A stretch of 64,000 nucleotides of DNA from Apiospora phragmitis (taxonomy: Eukaryota > Ascomycota > Sordariomycetes > Amphisphaeriales > Apiosporaceae): the NCBI GenBank assembly GCA_038363925.1, contig JAQQWL010000009.1, forward strand, positions 1,302,001-1,366,000. Direction: 5' to 3'. Of the stretch, positions 46,141 through 58,010 are shown piece by piece. Under the pieces are notes generated by a model. The model did not search any database. It worked only from the letters and a program-made list of their open reading frames with translations, and was not told the DNA's origin. Position 1 is the first letter of the stretch. Each line of letters starts with the position of its first letter. The position numbers were made by a program, and so were the translations under genes.

Positions 46141-48393
46141 ATGGGCGACCTCAACTTCACTTCCGAGAAGGCGGCAGTTGGTATTACAACCAGGCGGGGC
46201 TTACGTATTGTCAGGCAAAAGCACCAGGGCCGGGCGTTTGTCCATTCGTCGTCGCGCAACGCGCATGGCCAGCGCTGGGCTTTCTTCTCCAAGCCGATTC
46301 CTGACCAGATGAAGTTTGTGACCCAGAAGAATCCTTCCGGCAAGAAGAGGAGACTTCGAGGGCGAGATCCGAAAACAGCTGCATCATCCAAGGGAGAAGA
46401 GGACCGGGACGCCCGGAACCGAGGAAGGCCATCTGACGGAGCAACATATGCCAAAGAAGGGCACAGCTTGAGGACCTCGGGTAATCCCGGGACTGGGCAG
46501 TCGCCCGATCTATCGGCCACAGTCACGGAAGACGAGGCCAGTGTATCCGACCCAACGCCCGGCGAGTTGAGGCCACTGACCGAAGTAGCTCACGTTTGGA
46601 TGACGGAGAGCTTTGATCAGCAGCAAACGACACCCGGCAGCTCCAACACCACAGCTGATGAGAGAGAAGTTGATGTTCCGCATGCTTATGTGGCAGAGAA
46701 TGCCGACTCGTCGAATTGTTCGAGCACAGCCACTGAGAGTGCAGACACATCTGTTGCATGGACTACATTCCAGAGTTGTGGCCTATTTTCCAAAGATGCT
46801 GTGCCGGGGCTGTCTTGTGGTATCACTGTCGACCGCCAACATGAGCATTGGTCCCTGCAGACCCTCCGTGACACCTTGTCTGAGATGGACACTATGTTCC
46901 TCAGCTCCTATGTGAATTCACATTGGCTTTCCCTGTCGTGGCCATCGGAGAGACTGAATTTGATTTTGAACCATCCAACCCAAGGTATCCAGAGTCTGGA
47001 GGCCTTGATATCAAGTCCGCTGACCCTGGAGTGTGCTCTGTCCATAGGTGCTCTAATCCAACTACTCGTTTCGGAGACAAAGGATTCGGTCGCCTTCGCC
47101 TTTTATTGCGGGAGACTTTATGCCTCGGTACACCAGATTCTTGGAGGTGGAGGGGCCAGCAACTCTACTCTGCAGGTTATGATACCGTCTATTTCGATCT
47201 TGGTAGCTGTTGCTGTCAGTCCGACCCATTCCTTCCCCATTCTTTCCCTGGGCCCTTTGTGGGACATTAACATAAATATGTGTATACAGGCAGTTCTGGA
47301 GAATTACAATGAATGGCACCTTCACTTGCAGGCCTTGAAGAGAGTGGTCGAGTCTATTGGTGGCCAAGGCCGGCTGCTCCCCAGCATGCGGGCTATCATC
47401 AGAAAGTCGGTTGCCATGTTACCTATCCCCTTTAATCCTCGAGTTCAACAGGAGTCCTGACCCAAGGCCGATAGGGTCGACATCTTAACATCCGTTGAGC
47501 TCGTTACGCAACCGGTGTTCCCGTTCATACGCTTTACCGAACCTGCCAGTCTCGTCGTTCCCACAAACGAACGCCAATGGACGCGGGATGCGGTCATGCG
47601 GAGTCTCTCGGGCACTGGAGTTGCCACCAGCGTCCTTGAAAATCTAGTGTCTCTCGCCCAGTTCATACAAGTTGTCGACTATGCCCTTTCGCGGCAGGGC
47701 GAGCTGAGGTTCGACATGGACGCTCTGGCAACCGATTGGCTCAGCATCCAGAACTCCTTCCTAACCATGCCATCGCCTATCAAAGACAGAGGGTTGTCCT
47801 GCAAAGGCCATCGGAAACACCCCTTATTAGGAGAACGGGGGCCTGGACAGGATTCGAACAGGAAAAACGCAGGCGATGAAAGTTCTGGCACCGACCCCCT
47901 GACTACTGCACTTCGCCTTGCGAGCTTACTGTGCATGGCACTACATGGTCCTAGCATAAGGCGATCTAAAAGCTATGATTTCTCAAGACTCCTGAACCTC
48001 CTGCTGAAGAACATGAGAGCCGTCCGAAAGAGTATACTTGACCAGATGCCGACTGGCATGGACTCGAACACTCCTTCGACGACGAGATCGTCCGGCTTCT
48101 CGATACCAAAGATCCGGCAACCATTGATGTGGATCTGTATTGTCGCTGATTACGCGTGGACAGTCTCGGAGCAGGAGGGATGGCGGTGGAGGGGTTCAGC
48201 CACAGACTACGCAGTCGTGTCGCAACTCCTCGCCGAGGTTCTCGACAAGGCCCCTCCCGAGTCCCCCCTGTTCGCGTTGGACGACCTGCAGCTCTATCAG
48301 ATTCTCGATTTCATGAAGCTAAGGGGCGAAGTACTCAACGGAAGAGAAAGAATCCTGAGCATCTTATGCCGTGGAGTTCTCAATAGGCGCTGA
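46141..48393 (+). CDS. Fungal transcription-factor-like protein lacking an obvious zinc cluster
   Basis: Three exons (46141-47214, 47290-47405, 47475-48393) give 702 residues. Both introns are multiples of three: GTCAGT...ATACAG of 75 nt, and GTCGGT...CTGAC...GATAG of 69 nt. The first can therefore be read through, while the second contains a TGA at 47458-47460 that would look like a nonsense codon if not spliced. The N-terminal third is basic and disordered (KKRRLRGRD). The rest is helical, with WHLHLQALKRVVESIGG leading into VDILTSVELVTQPVFPFIRF across the splice. This pattern is common in fungal proteins with a Fungal_trans_2-like domain. No Cys6 cluster is visible, so direct DNA binding is doubtful. 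An alternative upstream start exists at 46081. Confidence 0.65.
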
Positions 48394-48575
48394 ATCTTTC
48401 CTGTCCTTTGTTAAGCACAACCACCACATGGTGCGCCAACCGGATGATGCGCCACCCCTTTTTCAATTGTCTTTTTTTTATCGCGAGTTAGAATATAGAT
48501 AAATCAGTCAATTCTTGTTCGATTAAGACCCCAATTGATACGTTGTCTTCTTCTTTTCATCGCCAATTAGCCCAA

Positions 48576-48898
48576 ATGACTCGTAACCGAGAGGAACGCC
48601 TGACAGACGCTGTTGCGGCCGTGACGGCCGGTGCTTCACAACGATGGGCCGCAAAACACCACAACGTCTCTCGACGCACACTGGAACGCCGGCTCCAAGG
48701 GAAACCGACACATGCTGAGTCGAGACAGGCCCTCAAGGTCCTGACACCGACTGAGGAAGCTTCAATTGTATCTTGGACTCTTTGCCAGACGCGTTTGGGG
48801 TTTGGTCTGAAGCACTCGGTATTCCGGCTATACGCACAGAGGATTCTGCGCGCCAACGGGGTCTATGCCACAGCTAGTGATGCTATGTTGCTAGATTG
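48576..48898 (+). mobile_element. Fot1/pogo-type transposase N-terminal fragment
   Basis: The frame MTRNREERLTDAV opens with a psq-type helix-turn-helix (GASQRWAAKHHNVSRRTLERR) and continues into a CENP-B/Tc5-type HTH (RLGFGLKHSVFRLYAQRIL). The frame ends abruptly at 48898, well before the DDE catalytic core. It is not AT-biased, unlike the large element at 52-60 kb, so it escaped strong RIP or is a younger fragment. Confidence 0.7.
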
Positions 48899-48899
48899 A

Positions 48900-49190
48900 C
48901 TGGTGAAAGAGCTGTTGACTGGGTCTATTCGCTTGCTGACATAGAAGGTCACGCCGGGTGGCTTGATCTGATTCCGGGTTGGAAGTCAGAAGGTGAAACG
49001 ATCGGCAAGAGGGTTGTGGCTGTTGTATTCGAATGGGTTAATCCAGGGCTCCTGGATGGAAACTACGTCGTAGCCCAGTATTATTGGGTCTTTGAAGAAA
49101 GGTCCCATCACGATGTCATTGGACTTTCGTACGTTGTACTGTAAGATTCCTTGAGAAATCTCTGCACGAACGTCGCCATGCACTCACATA
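48900..49190 (-). mobile_element. Non-LTR retrotransposon (LINE, Tad-like) endonuclease fragment
   Basis: Minus-strand sequence reads ILQYNVRKSNDIVMGPFF and YDVVSIQEPWINPF, then HNPLADRFTF. This is the beginning of the endonuclease/exonuclease/phosphatase domain of fungal LINEs (NVRKS, and AIQEPW with the metal-binding Glu). A TAA follows and the match continues (IKPPGVTFYVSKRI) up to 48900. It abuts the pogo-type fragment directly, suggesting that one element was inserted or rearranged into the other. Confidence 0.65.
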
Positions 49191-49217
49191 GAGGCGTGAG
49201 TGTGGTGCATGGTACGT

Positions 49218-49231
49218 GGGGGGGGGGGGGG
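49218..49231 (+). repeat. Homopolymer of 14 G
   Basis: An uninterrupted G run; its length is likely unstable or poorly called in the assembly. The rest of 49191-49777 holds no supportable gene. Confidence 0.8.
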
Positions 49232-49777
49232 CTTACAGTCCCGAATATTGCCCTGTAGGATTTGCAGGTCCTTGATGATTTCATGTGCGTGCGCCGTAAT
49301 GATGCTGTCGACCTTGCCTACTTAAGTAGGGCCATCGAGCCAATGCCTTAGGAGGCGTCTGCTTGGGTGGCATGATAAGCGGATCACACCTCGAAGGGTC
49401 GATCGAGAAGACCTCTTTTGGTGTTCACCACGTCAACTCCGGATGCGGTGTGCCGCAGATGAGCTTTTTCGATAGTAACGAGATTCAAATATCAAACGGT
49501 ACCAATAATAAGCTGTGAAGTACTGTATTCTGAGGTAAAAAACTTTAAAAAGTGTTATAATCTGCCTAATTGTCACGCCTACTATCACCATTGACCTCGA
49601 CAGAATGGCACCTGTCTTTTTTCAGCCAAAACAAAACCGAATTCTTTACAGAAGACTACCTGGGTGGCTGCGTTAAGGTAGTGCTGCTATGATTTGTTTC
49701 CCTCTGCGAGGGCCACTGTGTCAACTGTGCCCCGTCCCTCCCTGTACGTTCCTCCAGCTTCCTCCAGCCCAGCTTCG

Positions 49778-51432
49778 TCACATGGTCCTGATTGAGCGAA
49801 TACTCGTGCATCGGTATCTGCAGCAAAAGTTCACAGCCGCAAGGCCTGCAAGCGCGCCAAACAGGGCCCGGAATCCCGTGACAAGCGCGCTCCTCAAGGT
49901 GTAGACCAGCGCCGGGCTCAGCGCCGCACGCGACGTCTCCGTGTTGAGCAGCGCGACCACCTCGACGGCGCTGAGCTCCAGATACGCCGAGGGCACGTTA
50001 TGACCCGACTGGCGGAGCTGCGTCCGCAGCACGTTGTCGAGGATGGGGTTGCCCATGGCCACACCGACGGTCTTGCCAAAGGAGCGAAAGAAGAGCACCA
50101 GCGTGGTCGACATGGCCACGTGGGCCTGCGGCACCGACGCCTGCAGGGCAACGTTAATGGCTAGCATGAGCATGCCTGTCCCGACAGCCGAGGCGAGGTT
50201 GATAAAGACCCAGCCGGCGACGGGGGTGTCGACGTCTTGCACCATCAGCACACCCAGGCCGATGACCGCGACGGCCCAGCCGGACCGCAAGGCCCAGCGG
50301 TACCGTCCCATCTTGGCCATTCAGACTCCTGTGACGACGGCGCAGGGTATGGCGGTCAGGGTGGTGGGAAGGGTGGCCGCGCCGGCGACGAGGGAGGAGT
50401 AGCCCTTTCCGCCCAGGAAGTACTCGGGCACGTAGTAGACGATACCGAAAAGAATGAGACCGTTGCTGAAGCTGCCGAAGAAAAGGATGGCCACGGATCT
50501 GCTGTTGGCAAAGATCTGGCGCGGGATAAAAGGTCGTGGCGCGAGGTATCGTTGGTGTAGCGCCACGCAAACCAGGCCGGCCGCACCCAGAAGCAGCGGC
50601 ACCAACGTTTGCCAGTTGTCCCATGGGAATTGCGGGCCGCCCCATGTTATGGGTATGATAAAGGCGGTAGAAACCACGATGAACAGGATCGAACCAAGCC
50701 AGTCCAGCTCACGCAGCTGGTCGACCATCCTCGCCTGTTGGCCCTGCAGCCGGAGGAAGAAAGCCAGCCCGACAGTACTAATGACACAAATCGGCAAGTT
50801 CAACCAGAAGATCCACGGCCAATTCCCCGTCACCGCACACGCCCCGCCAATAATCGGCCCAGTCACGCTCCCCAGCGCCGTGAGGGCATTCAGCATGGCC
50901 ACAAACTTCGGTCGGGCCCGGAGCGGCACCAAATCGGTGATGACCACATAGGTGAGGCCACGAATGCCACCTCCACCAACACCCTGGACGGTTCGGCCGG
51001 CGATCAAGACAGAGTACGTCCTTGCCCGGGCGCAGACGATGGAAACGGCCGCGAGACAGGCGGTGCAGGCGAACAGGCAGGGCCGGCGGCCCAAGGCGTC
51101 GCTGAGGGAGCACCAAAGCAGCAGAGTGCCCGTGTTGGCCAGCAGGTACGAGGTACCGGCCCAAAAGGCCTCAGTGTCGCTGCCGCCAATGTCTTGAGTG
51201 ATGGTCTGTACGTGTTGTGCTAAGAGTTCTCGTCATCTTGTTACTTAGTCTTGAAGCAGCGCAACAAGGCGGAAGCACGTACTGGAAGGGCCAGTGCGAG
51301 CGTCGCGCTGTCCAGCGGGGCCGTGAGGCTTATAATGGCCAGACTCCAAAAGGCTAGCCAGAATTGGATACCAAGACTTGGCGTCTTGGCCGGGGCTGGA
51401 GCCACAGGCGTCGGACCCTCAGGCTCATCCAT
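49778..51432 (-). CDS. MFS drug/metabolite exporter (DHA2/DHA14-like) with one in-frame TGA
   Basis: Exon 1 is 51432-51283; exon 2 starts at 51205 after a GTACGT...ACAG intron, joining LALALP to TITQDIGGS in phase. The reading frame of 525 codons shows about 14 membrane helices, motif A-like LSDALGRRP, RTVQGVGGGGI (motif B/C region) and GSVTGPIIGGACAV with NWPWIFWLNLP. These are typical of fungal DHA2-type transporters of specialised-metabolite clusters. The frame is intact except for TGA at 50321-50323 between VVTGV and MAKMGRYRWALR, about residue 345, in the loop before helix 11. Downstream helices remain well conserved. Either this is a recent nonsense mutation (CGA or TGG to TGA) or a base error. 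If real, the product loses the last four helices. Confidence 0.88.
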
Positions 51433-51641
51433 ACTTGGTCCTTTGTCCGGATGGTATCTGTATCGTCGGTGTTGGATCGTTGTGAGAGACCTACTAATGA
51501 TCAGATGGCTATCCGTCAGGTCTCGGATTGACAGCCTTTACGGATTTCTAAGCTAGACCCGTGGGGGACACATAAATTCTTCACGAATCACCATGTTCCC
51601 TTTCCGTTAGATCCATGTCGGGTCTCGGATTGACCGATCCA

Positions 51642-51667
51642 CGGATCTCCGATGGCTCGGATTTCCG
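51642..51667. promoter_or_regulatory. Twin CGG-N4-CCG palindromes upstream of the MFS gene
   Basis: CGGATCTCCG at 51642-51651 and CGGATTTCCG at 51658-51667 are inverted CGG triplets with the same four-base spacing, 16 bp apart. They lie about 210-235 bp upstream of the MFS start. Inverted CGG repeats are the classical target of dimeric Zn2Cys6 regulators, one of which is encoded at 39.7-41.0 kb. A further half-site (CGGATTTC) occurs near 51540. Confidence 0.5.
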
Positions 51668-51883
51668 TCCTCATTTGAAACGGTAAACTGCAGTCTGAAG
51701 AGACGGCCGAGGGCTGTGCATTCAACCCGCTGGATCGTGGCACTTAAGTCCAATCGTGAAGATTATCACGAAGAGTCAGTTGTGCCGTTTGATTAAGGTT
51801 GTTTATTCTATTCATTCCCGTAGCAGAAAAGGCTGGATCTAATTAACGCTCAGACCAACGTACCCCACAAGTGAATTGAACAC

Positions 51884-53551
51884 TTTCGCCATATTTCATT
51901 TAAATAACCTTTATACCTGATTTCTTTTATAATATAATATGGTTAGTACTTAAGAAAAGAAGTAAATACTTCTAGCTCTTTAAGCGCTTTAAAATAACTT
52001 AAAATTAAGTTTTTAATATAATATATTCTATAGTTTAATTAATTATATAATTTAAATAATCACTTTTAAAGACTTTATTTAATAAAGTATAAGTTAATTT
52101 TACTATAATGCATTTAATATTTTAAAATTAATCGAAATCCTTATCTTTAAATACTTTTATATTATTTTAATAAGTACGAGTATTATATTTAAGCTCTTTA
52201 TAAATTCTATAGCATTATAAGCGCGTTTTAAATATCTTTATATAATTATTTTTTTAACGTAATTTATTTTATAATTATTTATTAACGTTCTTTTAAAACT
52301 TTAAATCTTTTTTAGTTTATATACGAAGTGATCTTTTATCTTATAGCCGTTTTTTTTATACGGCGGCGCTAGTTAAGTATTTTATTCGCTTTTCGTAATA
52401 CTATTACTTTATTTTTTTAATAAAACGAGCCGGTATATAATTTACGTTATATTTTTCGTAATTTAATTAAACTTAATTAAAATTAATATTAAAAAGTTAT
52501 TTTAATATCGCGCGATTCGATTTTTAATATATTCGGTTTAAAATTAAGCTTTAATTAAATTATTTAAGGTTTTTAATTTTTAAGGTATAAATAAGTCGAA
52601 AGAGGTTACTAGAAGTATCGATATACGTAGCTTTATATTTAATTATAAAATAATATATCCCGGATTATACGGTATAAATCCTGCCTTTTAAAAACCTCTT
52701 TAAATATTTAAAACGGTGAAAATAGCTTAGAACGCTTTTAAAGACGCTAGTAAAAAGTCTTCTTTTAAAATGTAAGTAATATACGCCCGTATAAAACGCT
52801 CGATTTCTTTCTCGTATAACCTTTTTAATATATAAAAATAGCCGATATTAAAAAGTTAAAGTTTATATAATAATTAAGTTTTTTTTATAATAAAGCTTAA
52901 AAGTTATTAAATAGTAGCTTTTATAGCCGTTAAGGATTAATAAGCGATAAATACTTTTCGTACGAGACTTTATATATTTATCGAAATATCGAATTTAATT
53001 CTCGCCTCTTTCGTTTATAGTTTAGCCGTTTTTAATAATTACGATTATTTAATTCTTTAATAATAAACTATTTTCGTATTAAGACAATAGGTACGTTTTT
53101 TTAATAAATATAATATATAAAATAATAGCGTATTTATACGATTTAACTCTTTAAATAATTATAACTTATTCCTAGTTTTTTTATTAAATTACCCTAGATT
53201 TCTTATATTAATTAAAAGTTATAATAATTATTTCGAACGAGATTTAGCTTATAAAAAAGCCGGTCTCATTAAAGTTATAAATATCCTTTTTTTAAATCTT
53301 ATATTTATTAATTATATTTTATATAAAGGTAAACTATACGCGATACGCGTTAAAAGTTTTATAAAAGACTTTTTAATAATCGATTTTTTAATTAAAACGC
53401 GTCCGGAGGTCTAATTATTTTCGTATAAAGCTAAAAGCTTAATTACCGCCGACGCGTCTCGCGTCGCGTTAAAAAAAATTAATTCGCTATATCTTTAATA
53501 TTATTTATTCGAGGAAGAAACGATTGCGAATTTAGTTCGATTATATATTAA
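51884..53551 (-). pseudogene. Pogo/Fot1 DDE transposase remnant
   Basis: On the minus strand near the right end of this segment one can read FLPRINNIKDIAN, a stop-rich stretch corresponding to the CENP-B HTH region, and then DIYNFNETGF at 53256-53285. The last matches the first catalytic Asp motif (YNFDETGF) of pogo-type transposases, with Asp to Asn as a G-to-A (RIP) change would give. Numerous TAA/TAG codons fill all frames. Confidence 0.65.
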
Positions 53552-53725
53552 TGTGAAAGTGCATCGATCCCTAGGTATTAGCAATATGCAGGTGTGATAG
53601 AATAAAGCTAACGCTTGTCTCGTATATATTCTTTACAGGAATATAGGATATTATAAAGAAACTAGAAGGAGAGGGGCCCGGGAGCTATAAGATGTACAGA
53701 TGCTTCCTTTATCCTGTTATAATTA
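53552..53725 (-). repeat. 3' LTR of the Gypsy element
   Basis: This copy is less mutated than its partner: it keeps TGTGAAAGTGCATCG where the other has TATAAAAATATATCG, every difference being G-to-A or C-to-T. GGAGAGGGGCCCGGGAGC is identical in both. Confidence 0.85.
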
Positions 53726-56700
53726 TCCCCCCTTTTATTTATTAGTCTTTACTATATTTCTAGCGTAAGATCCTTAAGTAGTAGAAACGAATATATCTCG
53801 TAATTCTCGCGAGATACCTTAGTAAAAAGCAGTAAAGGTATAGGGTAAGTAAAAGTAAGGGGATCGCGTATTATATTATTAACGCGTTAGCGAATATCCC
53901 TAGGTAAATATATAAATAATCGCGATAAGCCCCTTATAACTTTAAAATAAGGTTATTTTAAGATTTAATTAACTCCTTCCGCTTCGATTAATAATAATTT
54001 ATCGTTTCGCACCACAATCTCGTCGTTTATTTATACGCCTTTAAATAAAAACTATCGCGAATTTCCTTTTTTATATTATAATAGCCGCCGCTTTTTAACG
54101 TGTTTAACTACTTAATAGTTATAACGGCGGTATTTTACCTATCGCGCCTAATTCGTCCTATTATCCTTATATTTCGTTATAGGCTTCCGCTTATAAACCC
54201 TTTATTAACGAGCGCCTCGAGTTTAATTACTTTTTTATTAACCCCCGATCCCTAACTTACGGCTAGTTTAATTTTAAAGTAAGCTATTATAATAATAATA
54301 AGATTTACGAAGCTATAAGTTCGTCGTATCGATTCGTTTTTAAGGCGCTTTAATTAAGCTTTTTTAATAAGTTTTTAATACGTTAATTAAAAACTTTTAA
54401 ATCGTTACTATTATATTTTCAGGCTTAATAAAGTATTTTTAAGAGGTTAATAATAACGATACTTTTATTTTTCTTATCGAGCTCCGCCGCTATACGGGTA
54501 ATATTTTATACTGTTTCGTCGTCTTTTTCTACCGCGTAATAAAGGGTTATAAGGCCGAGTTCGGAATCTCTAGCTCAAAAAAGTTTATTAAAATAATAGG
54601 ATTTTTACGGCAAGCTTTTAAGTCCCGACCCCGTTTTATTAACGGTAATATTACGAATAAATAAGCTTAATTACTTACCGCTAAAAGTACGCTTCGTAAA
54701 AAGACGCCTTACGTAAACGTTTCGCCCCCCTCGATATTAATATTATAAATACCCTATACTCGTTAATTACGAGCCTATTCCGTTAATATTTCGTTAAATT
54801 ATAAAAGAGGCCGACGTTTTCGAAACTATAGTCCTGCTACGCCTCCTCCGTCGCGACCGCGGCTTTACTATTTAGAATGTAGCCTTTGGTTTTATTAAAG
54901 AGCGAGCTTTTACATTTCTCGCTTCCTTTTATAAGGATATCGCTAAAAATTAAGCTACTTATTTTAAAAACGAGTTAGGCCTTTTAGGTTTAACGTTTTA
55001 AATAGTTATACCATTAGGTTTTCGTTCTAGTTTCTTTTTCGTAATAAAATAAATTCCTCGGCGTAATATAAACCTCGTAACTAATTAATAAGGCGTAGAT
55101 TTTCTAGTTTTACTATTTAAATAAATAAGTTTAAATCTTATCGAGGTCCGGCTTCGGCTTTTTTTTAAACTAATTAAATAAATAAATAATAAAAGTTTCG
55201 AGGCCGGTTTTACTTTTATAATAATAATTTATAAGACCTATTTCTCCGTTTTATAATTAATAATATAACTTAATTTTTTTTTTTATTAAATTATTTTTAT
55301 AAAAGCGTTTATTAAGTTCTCGGCCGGTTTTTATTAATTATATTCGACGGGCTAACCTTTTTACTTTATTAAATAATATTATCGCCTTTTTTAACGCATC
55401 TTTTCTTTAACCTCCTTTATTTCTTACTCCTCGTTATCCTCTAGCTCTAATATCGGTAGGGTATTAAAAGATATTACCTTCTATAGCTTTAGTAATTAAA
55501 TAAGGAATATATTATAAAGGCGGGAGTACTTCTTTAATAAAGCCAGCCGGTATACTACCGTCCCGATACGTTCGAGAACTCGGAACGGACCGACAAACTT
55601 TAGAGCTAGTTTTTTATTCTAAACTTTTAAGTTTTTAATAAAGAACTTTATTATTTATTCGACTTTAAAAATAATTAACTTATAATAAAAATTATAATAT
55701 TTCGCTTAAAATTTTATTACTTTTTTTAATATTTTTTTATTCTTATTCGTAAGTTTTATAATTTTAATAACTTATTTTTAATTATTAATACCCCTCTTAT
55801 AAAAGAGTCGTTTTTAACGAATATGCGAAAGTCTAATTAATAACCGTATACAGCCTCGAATAATAATAATTTTATTATTAAATTTATTAAAAAATTAATA
55901 ATATAAAATATTATATATAATAAATTCGGCTATAATTTAAAGTATTCCGCTACGTAATATTTTAAGTATATTTTAAAAACCTAGTTATTCTTTCGGTTTA
56001 GCCGTTTATTTATAAGTAAAATGCCGTCGAATACCTTAGTTTTATTTTATTTTCGAAATAAAATTATAATTAGAAATTATTAATAAAAATCGAGCCCTTA
56101 TTTAAAAAAATCCCCTTTAGGCTATTAAATTAATACTCGATCTTTTTATAAAATAACTATACTAACTTACTATATCGGTTTATTATTATAAGGATAATAT
56201 TAATAAATTATTATTTATAAAAAGAGTTAAGTAAGCTTATAATAAAATTTATATTATACTCTTTTTTTAAACGGCTAAGCTAAAGTAACGAGGTAAGTTC
56301 ACCGTATAAACAGTAATATTTCGTTTTAAAGCCGAAATATATAACGTAAGCCTCTATATATATAGCTACATCCTTTCATAGATCGGGTTAATAAAACTTT
56401 TTTTTAAAGAGTTTTATTATATAATCGCGCCTAAAATAGCTATTAAAAAAGTTATCGTAATATACCTATAATAATTATATTCGGAGTAATATTTATTTAA
56501 AGATATATATTGTTTTATTAAAATATAATAATTTATTTACTATTATCGCTTATTAATATTTCAAGTCCGCTTTAGCTTTTAAGCCTCTCCGCCTTTGTTA
56601 ATAAGCTTCGTTCTTTTTTTAAGCTTAGCTAATAAGGGTTTCTAAGTCGGGACTAACTTCTAATAATAATGGGTCTTTTTATTACACCGAATCTCTCGTT

Positions 56701-57899
56701 TTTTAATAAGTTATCGTTTAGGTTAAAATAATATGTTCGGGCGTTAATCTTACCCCGTATATTATCTAAGCTAGTACGCGAGGCTTATCTTTTAAAAAGC
56801 TAATATTCATTACTAGCTTTTTTTTTAAAGTAAGTAATAATATTAAATTATTACCCGTATTAGTAATATAATTTAGCCGTCTCGACGGGTTATTAACGAG
56901 GTTATTCTTACCCGGTTAATAAATAATTACGAAATCGAAGGGGGCTAAATATATATATTAACGTATTTAGTAATTATTTAATTTATTAGTTTTTATAAAA
57001 CCTTATAAGTTTCGGTAATTTAAAAATACCTCGATAATATATTTTACCCTTTTTAAATAATACCTTTAATACTTAAAATATAACACTATTACGAGCATTT
57101 TTTAGTTTAATATATTATAATTGAGCTCCGCCCCGGAAAACTTTTTAAAATAAAAAGAAACCGGGTACTAATAGCTTCCGATACCCTTTTAAAAAAAGGT
57201 TTTAATTATTACGAATTTAGAGGCGTTTGTTTCTAGCCGCACCAGCTTTTCAGGGTCGAAATAGGTTAAGAGCGGCGCCGTTTAGAAGGCTTGCTTTAAA
57301 AGTATAAAAGCTACTTTAATAAGGTTATCTAGGTAGAACGCTCTTACTTTTTATCTAGTTTCGCTCTTTTTAAATAACCTTATTAATAGGGTAGCGATCC
57401 CGAAATACCTTTTTATAAAATAACGGTAGAAGTTATAAAACCTTAAAAAAATTTAAAAGTTATAAACGAACGTCGGCGCTAATTAATCCCTAATTATATC
57501 GATTTTTAAAGGATTTATAAATACCTTTTTTATAAAGATATAATATTTTAAGAATTTTAAGGACTTTTAAAAAAATTAGTATTTAGATAATTTTATATAT
57601 AAGTCGGCTTTTAAAAGCTTTTTAACTATTTATTATAAGTATTTCGTATAGGTTTTTTTATTTAAAAAATAAATTAAAATATTATCGATATATATTATAT
57701 AATAAATATTTATTAAGTTTTTTAAATATTATAAAATATAATATTAAAAAGTGGCCGGGGTATTAATAAGGCTTATCGTTATTATTAAAAACTCGAAATA
57801 GCCGTATCAGGTCCGAAACGCCGTTTTTTATTCGTTTTTACGCTTAATACGAATACGGTAATACGTATCCTTAAGGTCGATTTTAAAAAAAATTATAGA

Positions 57900-58010
57900 T
57901 TAGGAAACTTTATTTAATAGCTCCGAAATAAAGGGTAAAATATACCGGTTCTTAATAATAACGCTGTTTAATCCTTTATAATTAATATAAAGGCGTAGGG
58001 TTCTATCCTT
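57900..58010 (-). pseudogene. Reverse transcriptase remnant of the Gypsy element
   Basis: Read from 58007 on the minus strand: [20 protein letters not shown], then [13 protein letters not shown]. This corresponds to the LRLCVDYRGLNxVTxKNRYPLPLI motif of Ty3/Gypsy reverse transcriptases, with Cys to Tyr, Val to Ile, Asp to Asn and Arg to Lys, all transitions expected from RIP. A catalytic-region continuation is fragmentary. Confidence 0.7.

Noticed and set aside
47458..47460. In-frame TGA taken as a nonsense mutation in the transcription-factor-like gene
   Set aside because: It lies inside a plausible 69-nt intron (GTCGGT...CTGAC...GATAG, 47406-47474) whose removal joins IIRK to VDILTSVEL in frame and matches the family pattern.
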